From the NCBI RefSeq assembly GCF_001602525.1, contig NZ_LSYT01000006.1, positions 372,001 to 436,000 on the forward strand: a stretch of 64,000 nt of DNA, read 5' to 3'. The first letter of the stretch is position 1, and each line of letters opens with the position of its first letter. Below the pieces are notes generated by a model, which saw only the letters and a program-made list of their open reading frames with translations, was not told where the DNA came from and did not search any database. Below, one piece after another: positions 15,616 to 25,455 of the stretch. The position numbers and the translations under genes are program-made. The stretch comes from Flavobacterium chilense. GTDB lineage: Bacteria; Bacteroidota; Bacteroidia; Flavobacteriales; Flavobacteriaceae.

Positions 15616-16071
15616 TTACTTTGTTTTGAAAGCGATGGCATCGACTTCGATTAGCATTCCGTTTATAGCTAATTTAGGTACTGGAATTAAGGTGCTTGCG
15701 GGGAATGGTTTGTTTTGCCATATTTTTCTAATTTCTTCATTCCATATTGTTAGTTTTTCGGGTGAATGATCTACAATCAGAATGGTTATTTTCATGATGT
15801 TTTCCGGTTTTAGATGGTAACTGTCCAGAACAGTAACAATGTTTTGTAAGGCAACCTGGGTCTGTTCTCTAAAACTGTTGCTTAAAGTATGATTTTTTCC
15901 TGAACCACCACTTTGTCCGGAGATATAGACTAATTCTCCTGGTGTAGAAACTGATGATGCATGACTAAAACCATATGGAGTTGGATCGAATAACGAGTCG
16001 GGATTTTTAAAGGTTTGTGCTTTTGAAGTAAAGGCGCAAAATGAAAAGAGAGTAAGCAGAAACTGTTTCAT
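15616..16071 (-). CDS. Exported RidA / YjgF-family protein
   Basis: This 151-residue protein starts with a signal peptide (MKQFLLTLFSFCAFTSKAQ) followed by a full RidA domain. The domain shows LVYISGQSG near residue 50, the QTQVALQNIVTVLDSY helix, and a C-terminal PASTLIPVPKLAINGMLIEVDAIA segment. Cytoplasmic RidA deaminates reactive enamines and imines. The usual active-site arginine of RidA (P-R-S/T near the end) is not apparent here, and the export signal points to another, periplasmic role. It is monocistronic. Confidence 0.85.
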   Translation of the reverse strand: MKQFLLTLFSFCAFTSKAQTFKNPDSLFDPTPYGFSHASSVSTPGELVYISGQSGGSGKNHTLSNSFREQTQVALQNIVTVLDSYHLKPENIMKITILIVDHSPEKLTIWNEEIRKIWQNKPFPASTLIPVPKLAINGMLIEVDAIAFKTK

Positions 16072-16156
16072 GTTGTAGAAATTTTGAATTAATTATCTGC
16101 AAAGTTTGCTTAATTCTAATTGCTGTGCCTTTACATATGTTGAGGGTTTAAAAAAG

Positions 16157-16205
16157 TTTAAGTCACAGTTTTTCAATTGGATTTATTGAAAAACTGTGAC
16201 TTAAA
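16157..16205. terminator. Strong bidirectional hairpin terminator
   Basis: Perfect 21-base arms (16157-16177 and 16185-16205, core AAGTCACAGTTTTTC) flank a 7-base loop. It lies downstream of the DinB-family gene and upstream of the RidA-family gene. Confidence 0.8.
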
Positions 16206-16233
16206 TTTAAAAATGGGAATATAAGATCGTATA

Positions 16234-16686
16234 TCAGGATGCGATATCCAATAATCTTCGATGGTAATTAATTTGTCCTAAATGATAGGCCAAATGTGTC
16301 GAAAGATGTACTAAAAAGAAACCTGTTGTCATTTCTTTTTCGAATACAATTTGCGGATAAATAGCTTCTAAATCAGCATGGGTTAAACGATCAAGTGTGT
16401 CATTTACGATTATGATGGTTTCATCAATTTTAGACAGCAGTTCTGATTTTGGAATATTTTTTAATGAAAATTCTAAAGGACGATCCCTTATATAACCTGT
16501 TTTTCCAAGTTCGGCACCAATATAGGTGTTTATGTTTCCCATGAGATGAAGACAAAGATTTCCGCCGGAATTAGAGATGTTTTTATCAATTGCCCAAATC
16601 TGGTTCTCGTTTTGATAAGATTCGATTTCGACTTTTAACTTATTGAGATCCCGGTTGAAAAGCGATTTTAAGGTTTCGATTAGCAT
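16234..16686 (-). CDS. DinB-family protein (DUF1572-like)
   Basis: From ATG 16686 this encodes about 150 residues with the four-helix DinB/YfiT fold. It opens with an N-terminal ETLKSLFNRDL helix. The three metal-binding histidines are suggested by LCLHLMGNI, STHLAYHLGQI and nearby residues. The longer frame from 16761 overlaps the preceding gene deeply and reads a Lys-rich leader, so the shorter start is preferred. Members of this family are metal-dependent enzymes or thiol-transferases of mostly unknown substrate. It follows the GyrI-like gene by 4 bp, so the two form an operon. Confidence 0.82.
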   Translation of the reverse strand: MLIETLKSLFNRDLNKLKVEIESYQNENQIWAIDKNISNSGGNLCLHLMGNINTYIGAELGKTGYIRDRPLEFSLKNIPKSELLSKIDETIIIVNDTLDRLTHADLEAIYPQIVFEKEMTTGFFLVHLSTHLAYHLGQINYHRRLLDIAS

Positions 16687-16690
16687 GATT

Positions 16691-17173
16691 CTAGATTTTA
16701 TTTTTGATTGGAATCCAGATTTCTTCTTCAGAATCGGGATCTTCTTTTTTGTACTGATCACCCATTACAGCAAAATGTGGTCTTTCGTCTACTGTATATT
16801 GTGAATTGGGAAGCCATTCTACAAAAATAGAATGATAGGTTTTATGTCCTTCGCTTTGTGGTCCTTTGTGAACAAAAACCGCATATAATCCGGTTGGAAT
16901 GATTAAAGTTTCCATTCCGGAAGGAATTTCATCAAAATGATAAACTTCGACTGCTGCCCATTTTTGAAAGATATTATTGGCATCAAAATTGTCGAAATAG
17001 TTAGCAGGAAAAACTTCAAGCGAGTATAAGTTAGAATCTACTACATTCTTGATTTCTTTGTGTTTTGGCATAAAGCCATTCCATAATTGAAATGTTTTAT
17101 TTTCGATAAACGACATATCAATATGCTTTCCAATAAGCTTTTTCTCTGTCAAAGTCTCAATTCTCGCTTCCAT
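16691..17173 (-). CDS. GyrI-like small-molecule-binding protein
   Basis: This 160-residue protein has the SOUL/GyrI-like effector-binding fold: two repeats with a central FVHKGPQSEGHKTYHSIFVEWLPNSQYTVDERPHFAVMGD signature, where the glutamate before RPHF is the usual ligand-contact residue. Such domains bind cationic compounds as stand-alone proteins or at the end of AraC-type regulators. It precedes the DinB-family gene in a two-gene operon and follows the DUF4249 gene by only 8 bp, so all four leftward genes from the TonB receptor onward may share a transcript. Confidence 0.82.
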   Translation of the reverse strand: MEARIETLTEKKLIGKHIDMSFIENKTFQLWNGFMPKHKEIKNVVDSNLYSLEVFPANYFDNFDANNIFQKWAAVEVYHFDEIPSGMETLIIPTGLYAVFVHKGPQSEGHKTYHSIFVEWLPNSQYTVDERPHFAVMGDQYKKEDPDSEEEIWIPIKNKI

Positions 17174-17181
17174 CTTACTGA

Positions 17182-18003
17182 TTATTGAATTTTATATTTT
17201 TTATAGTCTGTTTCGCTTAGTGAAAAATAACCTAAGGGGTAATTTGCCTTGTCATTTATATTAATGATGTTTCCTTTTACAGTTGCAGGCGGCGATTGAA
17301 AAGGCCCTCCAACATTGCTTCCGGCAATACTAACCAAAATACTCATGTAGTTGTAGTATTGTTTTGAAATTCCGTAATGTGTCATTTCGACCTCATCCCC
17401 AATTTTTAAATCGTCATCGTCTGATGAACTGAAATATTCGTTGCCCTGGAAGAATTTATCTTCGGTAACATAATAGGTTGAGGTAACTTTATTCGAATAT
17501 ACATATTTAAACAAATAAAAATTATCTGCATCAGCAGGATCATTAAAAAAAGCTTTGGTTTCAATATCTTTTCCTGTAAAACCTCCCTGATTATTTTGTT
17601 CAACACGTGTTATTGGCGCGACAGATTTCATTGTTTCGGTAGCATTGTAAGTGATTCCGTTGTTAATTACAGTCAGCGTGTAAACTTCGTTAATTACAGG
17701 TTTGAAGTTGTTGCAAACATATCGTCCGGTTTTTTGAACTTCGGTAAAATTGAATTGCTCATTTTGACTGTTTTTGATAAAAACAGTTGCTCCTGAAACA
17801 GTAGGAATTACATTTTGAAAATAACCGGTTGTGGTAGTTAATTTTATGGTTTGCTGTTTTCCTGTAGTTCCTTTTTGCCAGTTTATAGCGGCCTCTATGA
17901 CTAATTTTGGAGGTGCGGTATCGAGATCTACATTTACAACTTCCTCACAACCTGTGAAGAAAATGGATGTAAAAAGTAGGATAAGTAAGCTTGCTTTTTT
18001 CAT
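17182..18003 (-). CDS. DUF4249 lipoprotein, partner of the TonB receptor
   Basis: This 273-residue lipoprotein has a signal ending FFTGC (lipobox Cys at residue 19) and a DUF4249 body with two immunoglobulin-like halves (PPKLVIEAAINWQ and GATVFIKNSQNEQF). DUF4249 proteins are nearly always encoded just after a TonB-dependent receptor. They are thought to sit on the outer membrane as substrate-capture or plug-like partners, as in SusC/SusD pairs. Here the receptor gene ends 34 bp upstream on the same strand. The substrate is unknown. Confidence 0.88.
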   Translation of the reverse strand: MKKASLLILLFTSIFFTGCEEVVNVDLDTAPPKLVIEAAINWQKGTTGKQQTIKLTTTTGYFQNVIPTVSGATVFIKNSQNEQFNFTEVQKTGRYVCNNFKPVINEVYTLTVINNGITYNATETMKSVAPITRVEQNNQGGFTGKDIETKAFFNDPADADNFYLFKYVYSNKVTSTYYVTEDKFFQGNEYFSSSDDDDLKIGDEVEMTHYGISKQYYNYMSILVSIAGSNVGGPFQSPPATVKGNIININDKANYPLGYFSLSETDYKKYKIQ

Positions 18004-18037
18004 GATATATCTTTTGTTTTCTTTTACAGAAAGTGAT

Positions 18038-20419
18038 TTAAAATTTAAAATTATAAGTTACAGCAGGCACAACTCCGAAAATTGAAGTTTGAACGGCTTC
18101 ATTTGCGCCACTATCTACATTCTGACGGAAATTGATTGAGGCAGCATTTTGGCGATTGTACAAATTGTAAATGCTAAAAACCCATTCGGCTTTCCATTTT
18201 CTGTCCTTATTTTTTTTAGGAGTCAAAGTTGCCGAAACATCCAGGTGATGGTACGCAGGTAAACGGTTTTCATTTCGTAATCCGTAACTCGGAACGGTGA
18301 TGCCTAAATATTCGTATTGCCCGTTTGGATAAGTAACCGGCTGACCTGATTGTAAAACAAAGTTGGCTCCAAAAGACCATTTATCATTTAAAGTATAGGC
18401 TGATGTTACCGCTAAATTATGTGTTTTGTCATAGGCAGAATTGTACCACTGACCATTATTAATTCCTATTTCGTCAGGAGTTCGTCCGGGAGTCTGCTGC
18501 TCAGATTTTGATAAAGTATAGGATATCCAGCCGTTAAATTTACCTTCGTTTTTCTTTAGCAGAAATTCGACACCATAAGATCGCATGCGTCCGTTTAAGA
18601 TTACCTGCTCGATGGCATCATTGGCAATTAAATCAGCACCATCGATATAATCCAGTCTGTTTTTAATTTTTTTGTAATAGGTTTCAACTTCTACAGAATA
18701 AGCACCGTTTTGTATGTTTCTAAAATAACCTAAAGCTACCTGATCTGCAATTTGTGGTTTGATGTAATTGTCACTTGGCATCCAGACATCCAGCGGAGTA
18801 GGCGATGAGGTATTTGAAATCAATTGAAGATATTGTGCCATTCGGTTATAACTTGCTTTAATAGATTCATCATCATTTAATTGATAAGAAGCTGAAAATC
18901 GTGGTTCTAAATTGTTATAACTCTGTATTTCTTTGTTTTTGCCGAAATATTTAGTCGAAGTGGGAGTTGCTTTTTCATAAATCTGCATATCGGTATTAAA
19001 GATTACGGGATTGTTATTATCGTAATAATTAATAGTAGAAGCTCCTAAACGGTAAAATAAGCTGTAACGTAATCCGTAAGAAACAGTGAATTTTTTCGAA
19101 AGCTGATTTTCTGCTTCTACATAAACAGAAGGTTCAAAAGCGTATTTTTTGTCTAACTGATCGGGATTAATTCCTGACGATTCATTACTTGGTTTGATGG
19201 TTCCGGGATTAAACTCATAATAAATTCCGTTTAAGCCATAGTTTAATTTGAATTTATCTGAGATGTAATTTTTGAAATCGTATTTGATATTGTAATTTTT
19301 AATTCCTGAATCCCATTTGAAGCCTACAAAATCCAAGTCGAGACCATAGTAGTAATCACTGTAAATCAAAGATAAATTCGAAAATAACTTATCAGAATAC
19401 AAGTGATTCCAACGCAGGTTTAAAGTAGAATTGCCATAAATATTCGAAAAACTTTTGTTTAACCTGAAAACATCACGACCAAAATAACCGGACATATACA
19501 GGCTGTTATTGTCATTTAGTTTATAACTTAATTTTGTGTTTAAATCATAAAAATAAGCTGAGTTGTTTTTTTGCTCTTCTGACAATTTTAAAAATAAATG
19601 AGCATAGGAAGCTCTTCCGCCAATTAAGAACGAGCCTTTGTCTTTTACCAAAGGACCTTCGAGAAGAATTCTGCTTGTAATAGATCCGATTCCGCCACTG
19701 GCGTGAAATTCTTTACTGTTTCCGTCTTTTTGATAGATGTCAAGAACAGAAGAAGCTCTTCCGCCATAACGTGCCGGAATTCCGCCTTTATACAATTTCA
19801 GGTCTTTTATGGCATCGGGATTAAAAACAGAAAAGAATCCAAATACGTGAGAAGAGTTAAATATAGTAGCTTCATCCAGCAAAATCAGGTTTTGATCGGC
19901 ACCGCCACCACGTACATTGAATCCCGAAGCGCCTTCGCCTGCATTGGTAACGCCGGGAAGTAACAAGATTGATTTTAAAACATCGACTTCTCCCATTACA
20001 ACAGGCATTTTTTTAATGGTGGCAATAGAAAGTTTATTGGCACTCATTTCAGGCGATTTAATATTTATTTTGCCTTTGTTGTCTGTAATTACAACTTCCT
20101 GAAGTTCTTCGCCACTTTCATTAATAGCAAAATTACTTTTGGTATTTTGTTTTAAAACGATTGTTTTTTGAAGGGTTTGATAACCAAGATAACTAATTTC
20201 TATTTGATGTTCACCTTTAGGAACTGTAATAGAATAAAAACCGTATTCGTTGGTAGTTGTTCCAATTTTCAGAGCCGGAATGTAAACATTTACCCCAATT
20301 AAGGTCTCATTGTTTTTAAAATCACTAATGGTGCCGCTGAGGGTAAATTTTTCCTGAGAAAAGGTATTTAATGCTGTTAAAAGGAGTATAAAAAAGAAGC
20401 CCGTTTTTTTTGTAATCAT
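18038..20419 (-). CDS. TonB-dependent outer membrane receptor with carboxypeptidase-like domain
   Basis: This receptor of about 793 residues (from ATG 20419; the upstream ATG adds seven residues) has a signal peptide. A CarboxypepD_reg-like domain follows at about 25-110 (LSGTISDFKNNETLIGVNVYIP), then a plug with GASGFNVRGGGADQNLILLDEATIFN, and then a long beta-barrel ending in an aromatic KF. It imports an unknown ligand using TonB energy. It is the first gene of an operon with the DUF4249 lipoprotein and perhaps the two genes after it. No sigma/anti-sigma pair is adjacent. Confidence 0.92.
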   Translation of the reverse strand: MITKKTGFFFILLLTALNTFSQEKFTLSGTISDFKNNETLIGVNVYIPALKIGTTTNEYGFYSITVPKGEHQIEISYLGYQTLQKTIVLKQNTKSNFAINESGEELQEVVITDNKGKINIKSPEMSANKLSIATIKKMPVVMGEVDVLKSILLLPGVTNAGEGASGFNVRGGGADQNLILLDEATIFNSSHVFGFFSVFNPDAIKDLKLYKGGIPARYGGRASSVLDIYQKDGNSKEFHASGGIGSITSRILLEGPLVKDKGSFLIGGRASYAHLFLKLSEEQKNNSAYFYDLNTKLSYKLNDNNSLYMSGYFGRDVFRLNKSFSNIYGNSTLNLRWNHLYSDKLFSNLSLIYSDYYYGLDLDFVGFKWDSGIKNYNIKYDFKNYISDKFKLNYGLNGIYYEFNPGTIKPSNESSGINPDQLDKKYAFEPSVYVEAENQLSKKFTVSYGLRYSLFYRLGASTINYYDNNNPVIFNTDMQIYEKATPTSTKYFGKNKEIQSYNNLEPRFSASYQLNDDESIKASYNRMAQYLQLISNTSSPTPLDVWMPSDNYIKPQIADQVALGYFRNIQNGAYSVEVETYYKKIKNRLDYIDGADLIANDAIEQVILNGRMRSYGVEFLLKKNEGKFNGWISYTLSKSEQQTPGRTPDEIGINNGQWYNSAYDKTHNLAVTSAYTLNDKWSFGANFVLQSGQPVTYPNGQYEYLGITVPSYGLRNENRLPAYHHLDVSATLTPKKNKDRKWKAEWVFSIYNLYNRQNAASINFRQNVDSGANEAVQTSIFGVVPAVTYNFKF

Positions 20420-20822
20420 TGTCTTGATTTTGAAACACATAGTTAATAATTCTTACTAAATATTTTCGCAGAACGTTTGTTAAACATTAGTTAAGAAAAG
20501 CCTGATTTTGTTACAGGTTTACATGCTTGTTTTTTAATCTAAGTTTGATTTTTATTTTAAGATTATAAAAGGGATTTATTTTATGAACTAAATAGCACTA
20601 AATAGGCAGAGCCAGCTCCAGTGTATAGAAAGATTATTATAAATCTAAAAAAAGATATTCTTGATTTAATATAAAGGATTTTGTTTTATTGTTTTGAAAT
20701 TCAATTAGTTATTATTGAAAAAGGGAAGGTTTGAAAATCCGGGATTTCAAATCCTAAAATTATTTTTTCTAACTAACGATGCTTTTTAAAAAGTTGTGGA
20801 TTACTTGATGAGTCCAAAATTT
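20420..20822. other. Intergenic region upstream of the TonB receptor
   Basis: I see no gene here. It must carry the receptor promoter, but no exact TAnnTTTG stands out on the minus strand. A short AT palindrome (CTTTTTAAAAAG, about 20,782-20,793) lies just after the AraC gene stop and could be a weak terminator. Confidence 0.4.
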
Positions 20823-21821
20823 TTACAATTGCTTTAAAAATACAGTAGGAGATACTCCAAAATACTCTTTGAATTTTGTTGAAAAATAGGATTGATTTTT
20901 AAAACTAAGCTGATCTGAAATCTGTGAAACGGTAAGTTGTTTTTTTTCAAGCATTTCTTTTGCCAATAATAATTTATTACTCATAAAAAATACATTTGGT
21001 GTTTCTCCTGTGATTTTTTTAAATAAAGTTTTGAATTTTGACTCAGACATATTTGCTTTTTTTGCCATATTTTGAATGTGAGGAAATTGTTCTTTAATAT
21101 GTTCAATTAAAAACATTTGTATGTTAATTATACTTTCTAAGTCTGAATCGTTAACTGTTTGTAATATAATTCGTTTTGATGCTATTTTTTTTAAATAGTT
21201 TGACATCAAAAGGTGAGCAGTTCCAATCAGATTTAAGTTAAAAATCTCGTTACCTACAGTTAATTTTTTCAAATCCTCCAATAGATGAAAACTCTCGTTG
21301 CTCATTCTGTCAAACCGAATGATTGTATTTTTTGCAGGGTCAACTATTTTGTCAAGATTAGTGAATACAATATTATTATTTTTAGCATATTTTTCAATAT
21401 TGCTCTTCTTTATAAATATACAAAGCGCAAATGTTTTACTGCCGGCTTTTACTTTATAATGTGATTCTAAACTTCCATCTATTGCGGCCAGGTTATATTG
21501 CCATCTGCCCATATCGAAAAAATAATCGTCTCCGGAAATCATAGCTTCGCCCTCAGTAAGATTGTAATATAAACCAACAAAATCTTTATTTATATTTTTT
21601 TGTATGAAATGCACATCTTTTTTATATTCAACATCAATGTATAATACAGTTATGCCCCTTTCATCGTTGTAAAAATATCTTGTTCCAGAGAGTATATCGT
21701 CTGGTCCAATAATGAAATTTCCTTCAACCTTACCTCCATATTGTTGTGCAAAATGTTCTACCCAACTTAAATCTGCACCATAAAAATGTTCAATCTTTTT
21801 CATGTAAGAAATATTTGTCAT
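20823..21821 (-). CDS. AraC-family transcriptional regulator
   Basis: This 332-residue protein has a C-terminal AraC DNA-binding domain. It contains two HTH units (MAKKANMSESKFKTLFKKITG and LTVSQISDQLSFKNQSYFSTKFKEYFG) and ends with the usual GVSPTVF. The N-terminal 230 residues form a sensor without a recognised ligand motif. It lies downstream of, and on the same strand as, the isocitrate dehydrogenase gene, but a terminator and about 400 bp separate them. The target could be the neighbouring TonB receptor operon; this is a guess from position. Confidence 0.85.
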   Translation of the reverse strand: MTNISYMKKIEHFYGADLSWVEHFAQQYGGKVEGNFIIGPDDILSGTRYFYNDERGITVLYIDVEYKKDVHFIQKNINKDFVGLYYNLTEGEAMISGDDYFFDMGRWQYNLAAIDGSLESHYKVKAGSKTFALCIFIKKSNIEKYAKNNNIVFTNLDKIVDPAKNTIIRFDRMSNESFHLLEDLKKLTVGNEIFNLNLIGTAHLLMSNYLKKIASKRIILQTVNDSDLESIINIQMFLIEHIKEQFPHIQNMAKKANMSESKFKTLFKKITGETPNVFFMSNKLLLAKEMLEKKQLTVSQISDQLSFKNQSYFSTKFKEYFGVSPTVFLKQL

Positions 21822-22240
21822 TAATAAAACCAGTAATAATTTTGAAAATAAAGGATAATAAAAATTTGTAGTAAAATTACGTCAAACTTAAAAATAACCT
21901 CTCTTTATTACTGAAAATAACTACAAATTTAATGCAATTACTACATAATTAATTCTTAAAAAAGCAAAAAAAATGTTATATGTTTTGGTTCTGTTTTAAC
22001 TTATTATGCTTTGTGCTGTTGGAAAATAAAATGTATGTATTGTATGATCTAATAAAAATAGTATATGCTGCTGTTATAGGTTTCATGAAGGAGAAATATT
22101 CTGTAGAACATCTCTAATATAGTAGCTTACATTAAAGAGGGGGAAACATGTTGGTCGTAAGCTTCTAAAAAACAAAAAAAGGACAATTGTTTAAATTGTC
22201 CTTTTTTTTATTGAATGCAGTTTTGTAAAAAAGTTTTTTA
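21822..22240. other. Intergenic region between icd and the AraC gene
   Basis: Apart from the icd terminator at 22174-22208, I see no gene or clear regulatory motif in this AT-rich stretch. Confidence 0.4.
22174..22208. terminator. Terminator of icd
   Basis: GGACAATT (22181-22188) pairs with AATTGTCC (22194-22201) around GTTTA. Runs of A and T flank it, so it can work in both directions. It lies 33 bp after the icd stop. Confidence 0.8.
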
Positions 22241-24463
22241 CTATTTTATTTTAGCAATAATAGTATTGAATGTTTCGCTTGGGCGCATTGCTTTACTTAC
22301 TAACTCCGGAGTTGGCTGGTAATAACCGCCAAGAGTTTGAGGTTTTCCTTGTGCACCAATTAATTCAGCATCGATTTTAGCTTCGTTAGCTTCGAGTTCA
22401 GCAGCAATTGGAGTAAAGATCGCTTTTAATTCAGCATCTTTATTTTGAGCTGCCAAAGCCTGAGCCCAATAGAAAGCAAGGTAAAAATGAGAACCACGGT
22501 TATCAATTTGTCCTACTTTACGAGCCGGAGATTTATCGTTTGCAAGGAATTTATCATTAGCTTCATCTAAAGTTTCAGATAAAACAATTGCTTTAGAGTT
22601 GTTTAAAGTTTGTCCTAAATGTTCTAATGAAGCACCAAGAGCTAAAAACTCTCCTAATGAATCCCAACGTAAATATCCTTCTTCAGTAAATTGTTCAACG
22701 TGTTTAGGAGCAGAACCTCCTGCACCGGTTTCGAACAATCCGCCACCATTCATTAATGGAACGATAGATAACATTTTTGCTGATGTTCCTAATTCTAAAA
22801 TAGGGAATAGATCTGTCAGGTAATCACGTAAAACGTTTCCTGTTACAGAAATAGTGTCTAAACCTTTGATGATTCTGTCTAAAGTAAATTCTGTAGCAGC
22901 AACCGGGTTTAAGATGCGAATATCTAAGTTTGTAGTATCGTAATCTTTAAGGTATTTTTGAACTTTTACAATTAGTTCTCTGTCATGCGCTCTGTTTTCG
23001 TCTAACCAGAAAACTGCTGGAGTGCTTGATAAACGAGCTCTGTTTACAGCTAGTTTAACCCAGTCCTGAATAGGAGCGTCTTTTGCCTGACACATTCTGA
23101 AAATGTCATTTGCTTCAACGTTTTGCTCCATTAAAACATTTCCGTTTGTATCTACAACACGAACAACACCGTCAGCTTTCATTTGGAAAGTTTTGTCGTG
23201 AGAACCGTATTCTTCTGCTTTTTGAGCCATTAATCCAACGTTTGGAACACTTCCCATTGTTTTTGGATCAAAAGCACCGTGTTTTTTACAGAAATCAATT
23301 GTTGCAGTATAAACTCCGGCATAAGAACGATCCGGAATAACTGCAATTGTATCTTGCGCTTTGCCTTCTTTGTTCCACATCTGACCAGAAGTACGGATCA
23401 TTGCCGGCATAGAAGCATCAACAATAACATCTGAAGGAACGTGTAAGTTTGTAATTCCTTTATCAGAATTAACCATTGCAAGAGCCGGACCGTTTTCGAT
23501 TGCTTTTGTAATGTCAGCTTCAACTTCAGCCTGCTCAGGTCTTCCTGCAATTTTTGCATAGATATCACCTAAACCGTTTCTGGTATCAATGTTTAATTCA
23601 GTAAATAAAGTTTCATATTTTTTGAAAAGATCTGCAAAATATACTTCAACGATAGCGCCAAAGATAATTGGATCTGAAACTTTCATCATAGTGGCTTTTA
23701 AGTGCACAGAAAGTAAAACTCCTTCTTTTTTGGCATCAGCAATAGCTTCAGCAACAAAACTTTTTAAAGCTTTTAAATGCATTACAGAGCTGTCGATTAT
23801 TTCTCCGGCTTTTAGGGGAGTACTTGCTTTAAGAACAGTTGTTGTACCGTCTTTTGCAACGAATTCAATCTTTACATCATTAGCTTCTGCTACAGTAAGT
23901 GATTTTTCACTTCCGTAGAAATCACCGTTTGGCATTGAAGCTACCTTAGTTTTTGAGTCAGCAGACCATGCACCCATTGAGTGTGGATTTGCTTTTGCAA
24001 AGTTTTTAACTGCTCTTGGTGCTCTACGGTCAGAGTTACCTTCACGTAAAACAGGATTTACTGCAGAACCTAAAACTTTAGCGTATTTTGCTTTAATTTC
24101 TTTTTCAGCATCATTTTGAGGATCTTCCGGGTAATTCGGAATATTGTATCCGTGAGACTGCAATTCAGCAATTGCCGCTTTTAATTGCGGTACAGATGCT
24201 GAAATGTTTGGTAACTTGATGATGTTCGCTTCAGGCTGTGTTGCTAACTGACCTAATTCAGCCAAAGCATCTCCTGTTTTTTGAGCATCTGTAAGAACCT
24301 CAGGGAAATTTGATAAAATTCTGCCAGCCAAAGAGATATCTCTTGTTTCAATAGCAATACCAGCTGTAGAAGTAAAGGCCTGAACAATAGGTAAAAAAGA
24401 GTAAGTCGCTAACAATGGCGCCTCATCAGTTAAGGTGTAATAGATTTTTGAATTCTTTGTCAT
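22241..24463 (-). CDS. icd: Isocitrate dehydrogenase, NADP-dependent, monomeric type
   Basis: This 740-residue protein is the large monomeric isocitrate dehydrogenase, not the dimeric 45-kDa form. It opens with KIYYTLTDEAPLLATYSFLPIVQAF, has the phosphate-binding SDRRAPRAVKNFAKANPHSMG around residue 130, and contains the C-terminal DNRGSHFYLAFYWAQALA segment. It converts isocitrate to 2-oxoglutarate with NADPH formation in the TCA cycle. The ATG is preceded directly by a run of 14 A residues on the coding strand (24464-24477), an extreme case of the A-rich leaders that help translation in this phylum and also a slippage-prone tract. Confidence 0.96.
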   Translation of the reverse strand: MTKNSKIYYTLTDEAPLLATYSFLPIVQAFTSTAGIAIETRDISLAGRILSNFPEVLTDAQKTGDALAELGQLATQPEANIIKLPNISASVPQLKAAIAELQSHGYNIPNYPEDPQNDAEKEIKAKYAKVLGSAVNPVLREGNSDRRAPRAVKNFAKANPHSMGAWSADSKTKVASMPNGDFYGSEKSLTVAEANDVKIEFVAKDGTTTVLKASTPLKAGEIIDSSVMHLKALKSFVAEAIADAKKEGVLLSVHLKATMMKVSDPIIFGAIVEVYFADLFKKYETLFTELNIDTRNGLGDIYAKIAGRPEQAEVEADITKAIENGPALAMVNSDKGITNLHVPSDVIVDASMPAMIRTSGQMWNKEGKAQDTIAVIPDRSYAGVYTATIDFCKKHGAFDPKTMGSVPNVGLMAQKAEEYGSHDKTFQMKADGVVRVVDTNGNVLMEQNVEANDIFRMCQAKDAPIQDWVKLAVNRARLSSTPAVFWLDENRAHDRELIVKVQKYLKDYDTTNLDIRILNPVAATEFTLDRIIKGLDTISVTGNVLRDYLTDLFPILELGTSAKMLSIVPLMNGGGLFETGAGGSAPKHVEQFTEEGYLRWDSLGEFLALGASLEHLGQTLNNSKAIVLSETLDEANDKFLANDKSPARKVGQIDNRGSHFYLAFYWAQALAAQNKDAELKAIFTPIAAELEANEAKIDAELIGAQGKPQTLGGYYQPTPELVSKAMRPSETFNTIIAKIK

Positions 24464-24537
24464 TTTTTTTTTTTTTTATAATCGTATCGTCAGGGAATGG
24501 CGATGTAAAAGATATAGTCGGCTCAGAATGAGCGGAG

Positions 24538-24545
24538 CAAATATA
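24538..24545 (-). promoter_or_regulatory. -7 box for icd
   Basis: The minus strand reads TATATTTG, an exact TAnnTTTG match. It predicts a leader of about 68 nt. Confidence 0.5.
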
Positions 24546-24686
24546 ATAAAAACAGTCCGAAATCGGTGTAGTTTTATGGAGAAATACCGGAATTATCAGA
24601 TTCTTATTTCGAAGTTATTTAATTGCTAAATCGATGATTTTGATATTAAAAAATTACAGTTTTGATATTGGCTAAAAATAAGGCAT

Positions 24687-24727
24687 AAAAAAACTCGTTT
24701 CCAAATAAATGAAAACGAGTTTTTTTA
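24687..24727 (-). terminator. Terminator of the exported Thr/Asn-rich protein gene
   Basis: AAAAAACTCGTTT pairs with AAACGAGTTTTTT across a 12-base loop, with flanking A/T runs. The stem is almost the same as that of the rplS terminator at 25832-25868. Confidence 0.75.
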
Positions 24728-24828
24728 TTTACTAACGATTTGGTGTATTTGTTTTCTAAAAGTAGTTGTTTATCAACATGAGTTCTGACTTTTTTATCCA
24801 GAATGAATGTTCACGGCTAATTACGGTA

Positions 24829-25455
24829 TTAGAATCTTGAAATAGTTTGCCATTTATCATTTCCTGAATTTATAATCCTGTAGGTTACTTTGTTACCAAC
24901 ACTAATAAAAGTATCTGTTTCGTCAACAGTACCACTTGCTCCTCCAAATGCGATCGTAACATCATTTGTTGAAGTGTCTACACGTTTAATAGTAAATTCT
25001 CTTCCGGTAACTACACCAGAAGGAACTGTAATGATTACATTATTTGAGGCTGCATCAACTAATATTACGTTATCTGTTGCAGGAGTTATAGTGTAGTTGC
25101 TTGTTTTTCGTATAATATTTCGCATTCCTGTAACACTCGAGTTAGATGTTGTTCTTAAAACACCTGTTGTCGGGTCAGCAACGATTAAATTATCTGCTTC
25201 AGAAACACTGGATTGAAGGCCTGAAAGGGCTAATGTATTGGTAGTACTTGTAGCTAATGTGGTTGGTTGTACCAAAGACCCGCCTAGTTGTACATTGCCG
25301 TTAGTAGCCGTTAATCCGTTATTGGCGGTAGCAAGTGAATTTGGATTAATTTGTACTTTTTCTCCATACATTGTTACCATTGTTTTTGTTTGTGCTGTCA
25401 TAAATCCGCATTGAATTAATACAATTATGCACGCTAACTTTTTCATTTTTTTCAT
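24829..25455 (-). CDS. Exported Thr/Asn-rich protein of unknown function
   Basis: From ATG 25455 (ATG 25446 and GTG 25473 are alternatives) this encodes about 208 residues. It has a signal peptide (KKLACIIVLIQCGFMTAQ) and a low-complexity body rich in Thr, Asn, Ser and Ala. Short repeated phrases resemble those at the ends of surface or tail-fibre-like proteins (NGLTATNGNVQLGGSLVQPTT). The last 70 residues are more ordered (VIITVPSGVVTGREFTIKRVD, then TYRIINSGNDKWQTIS). A surface-exposed beta-structure is likely. No enzymatic motif is visible, and it stands alone between icd and rplS. Confidence 0.65.
   Translation of the reverse strand: MKKMKKLACIIVLIQCGFMTAQTKTMVTMYGEKVQINPNSLATANNGLTATNGNVQLGGSLVQPTTLATSTTNTLALSGLQSSVSEADNLIVADPTTGVLRTTSNSSVTGMRNIIRKTSNYTITPATDNVILVDAASNNVIITVPSGVVTGREFTIKRVDTSTNDVTIAFGGASGTVDETDTFISVGNKVTYRIINSGNDKWQTISRF

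Larger units (their letters stand above)
24464..24828. other. Intergenic region upstream of icd
   Basis: It contains the icd promoter, the terminator of the next gene (24687-24727) and the 14-base homopolymer next to the icd start. I see no gene in it. Confidence 0.5.
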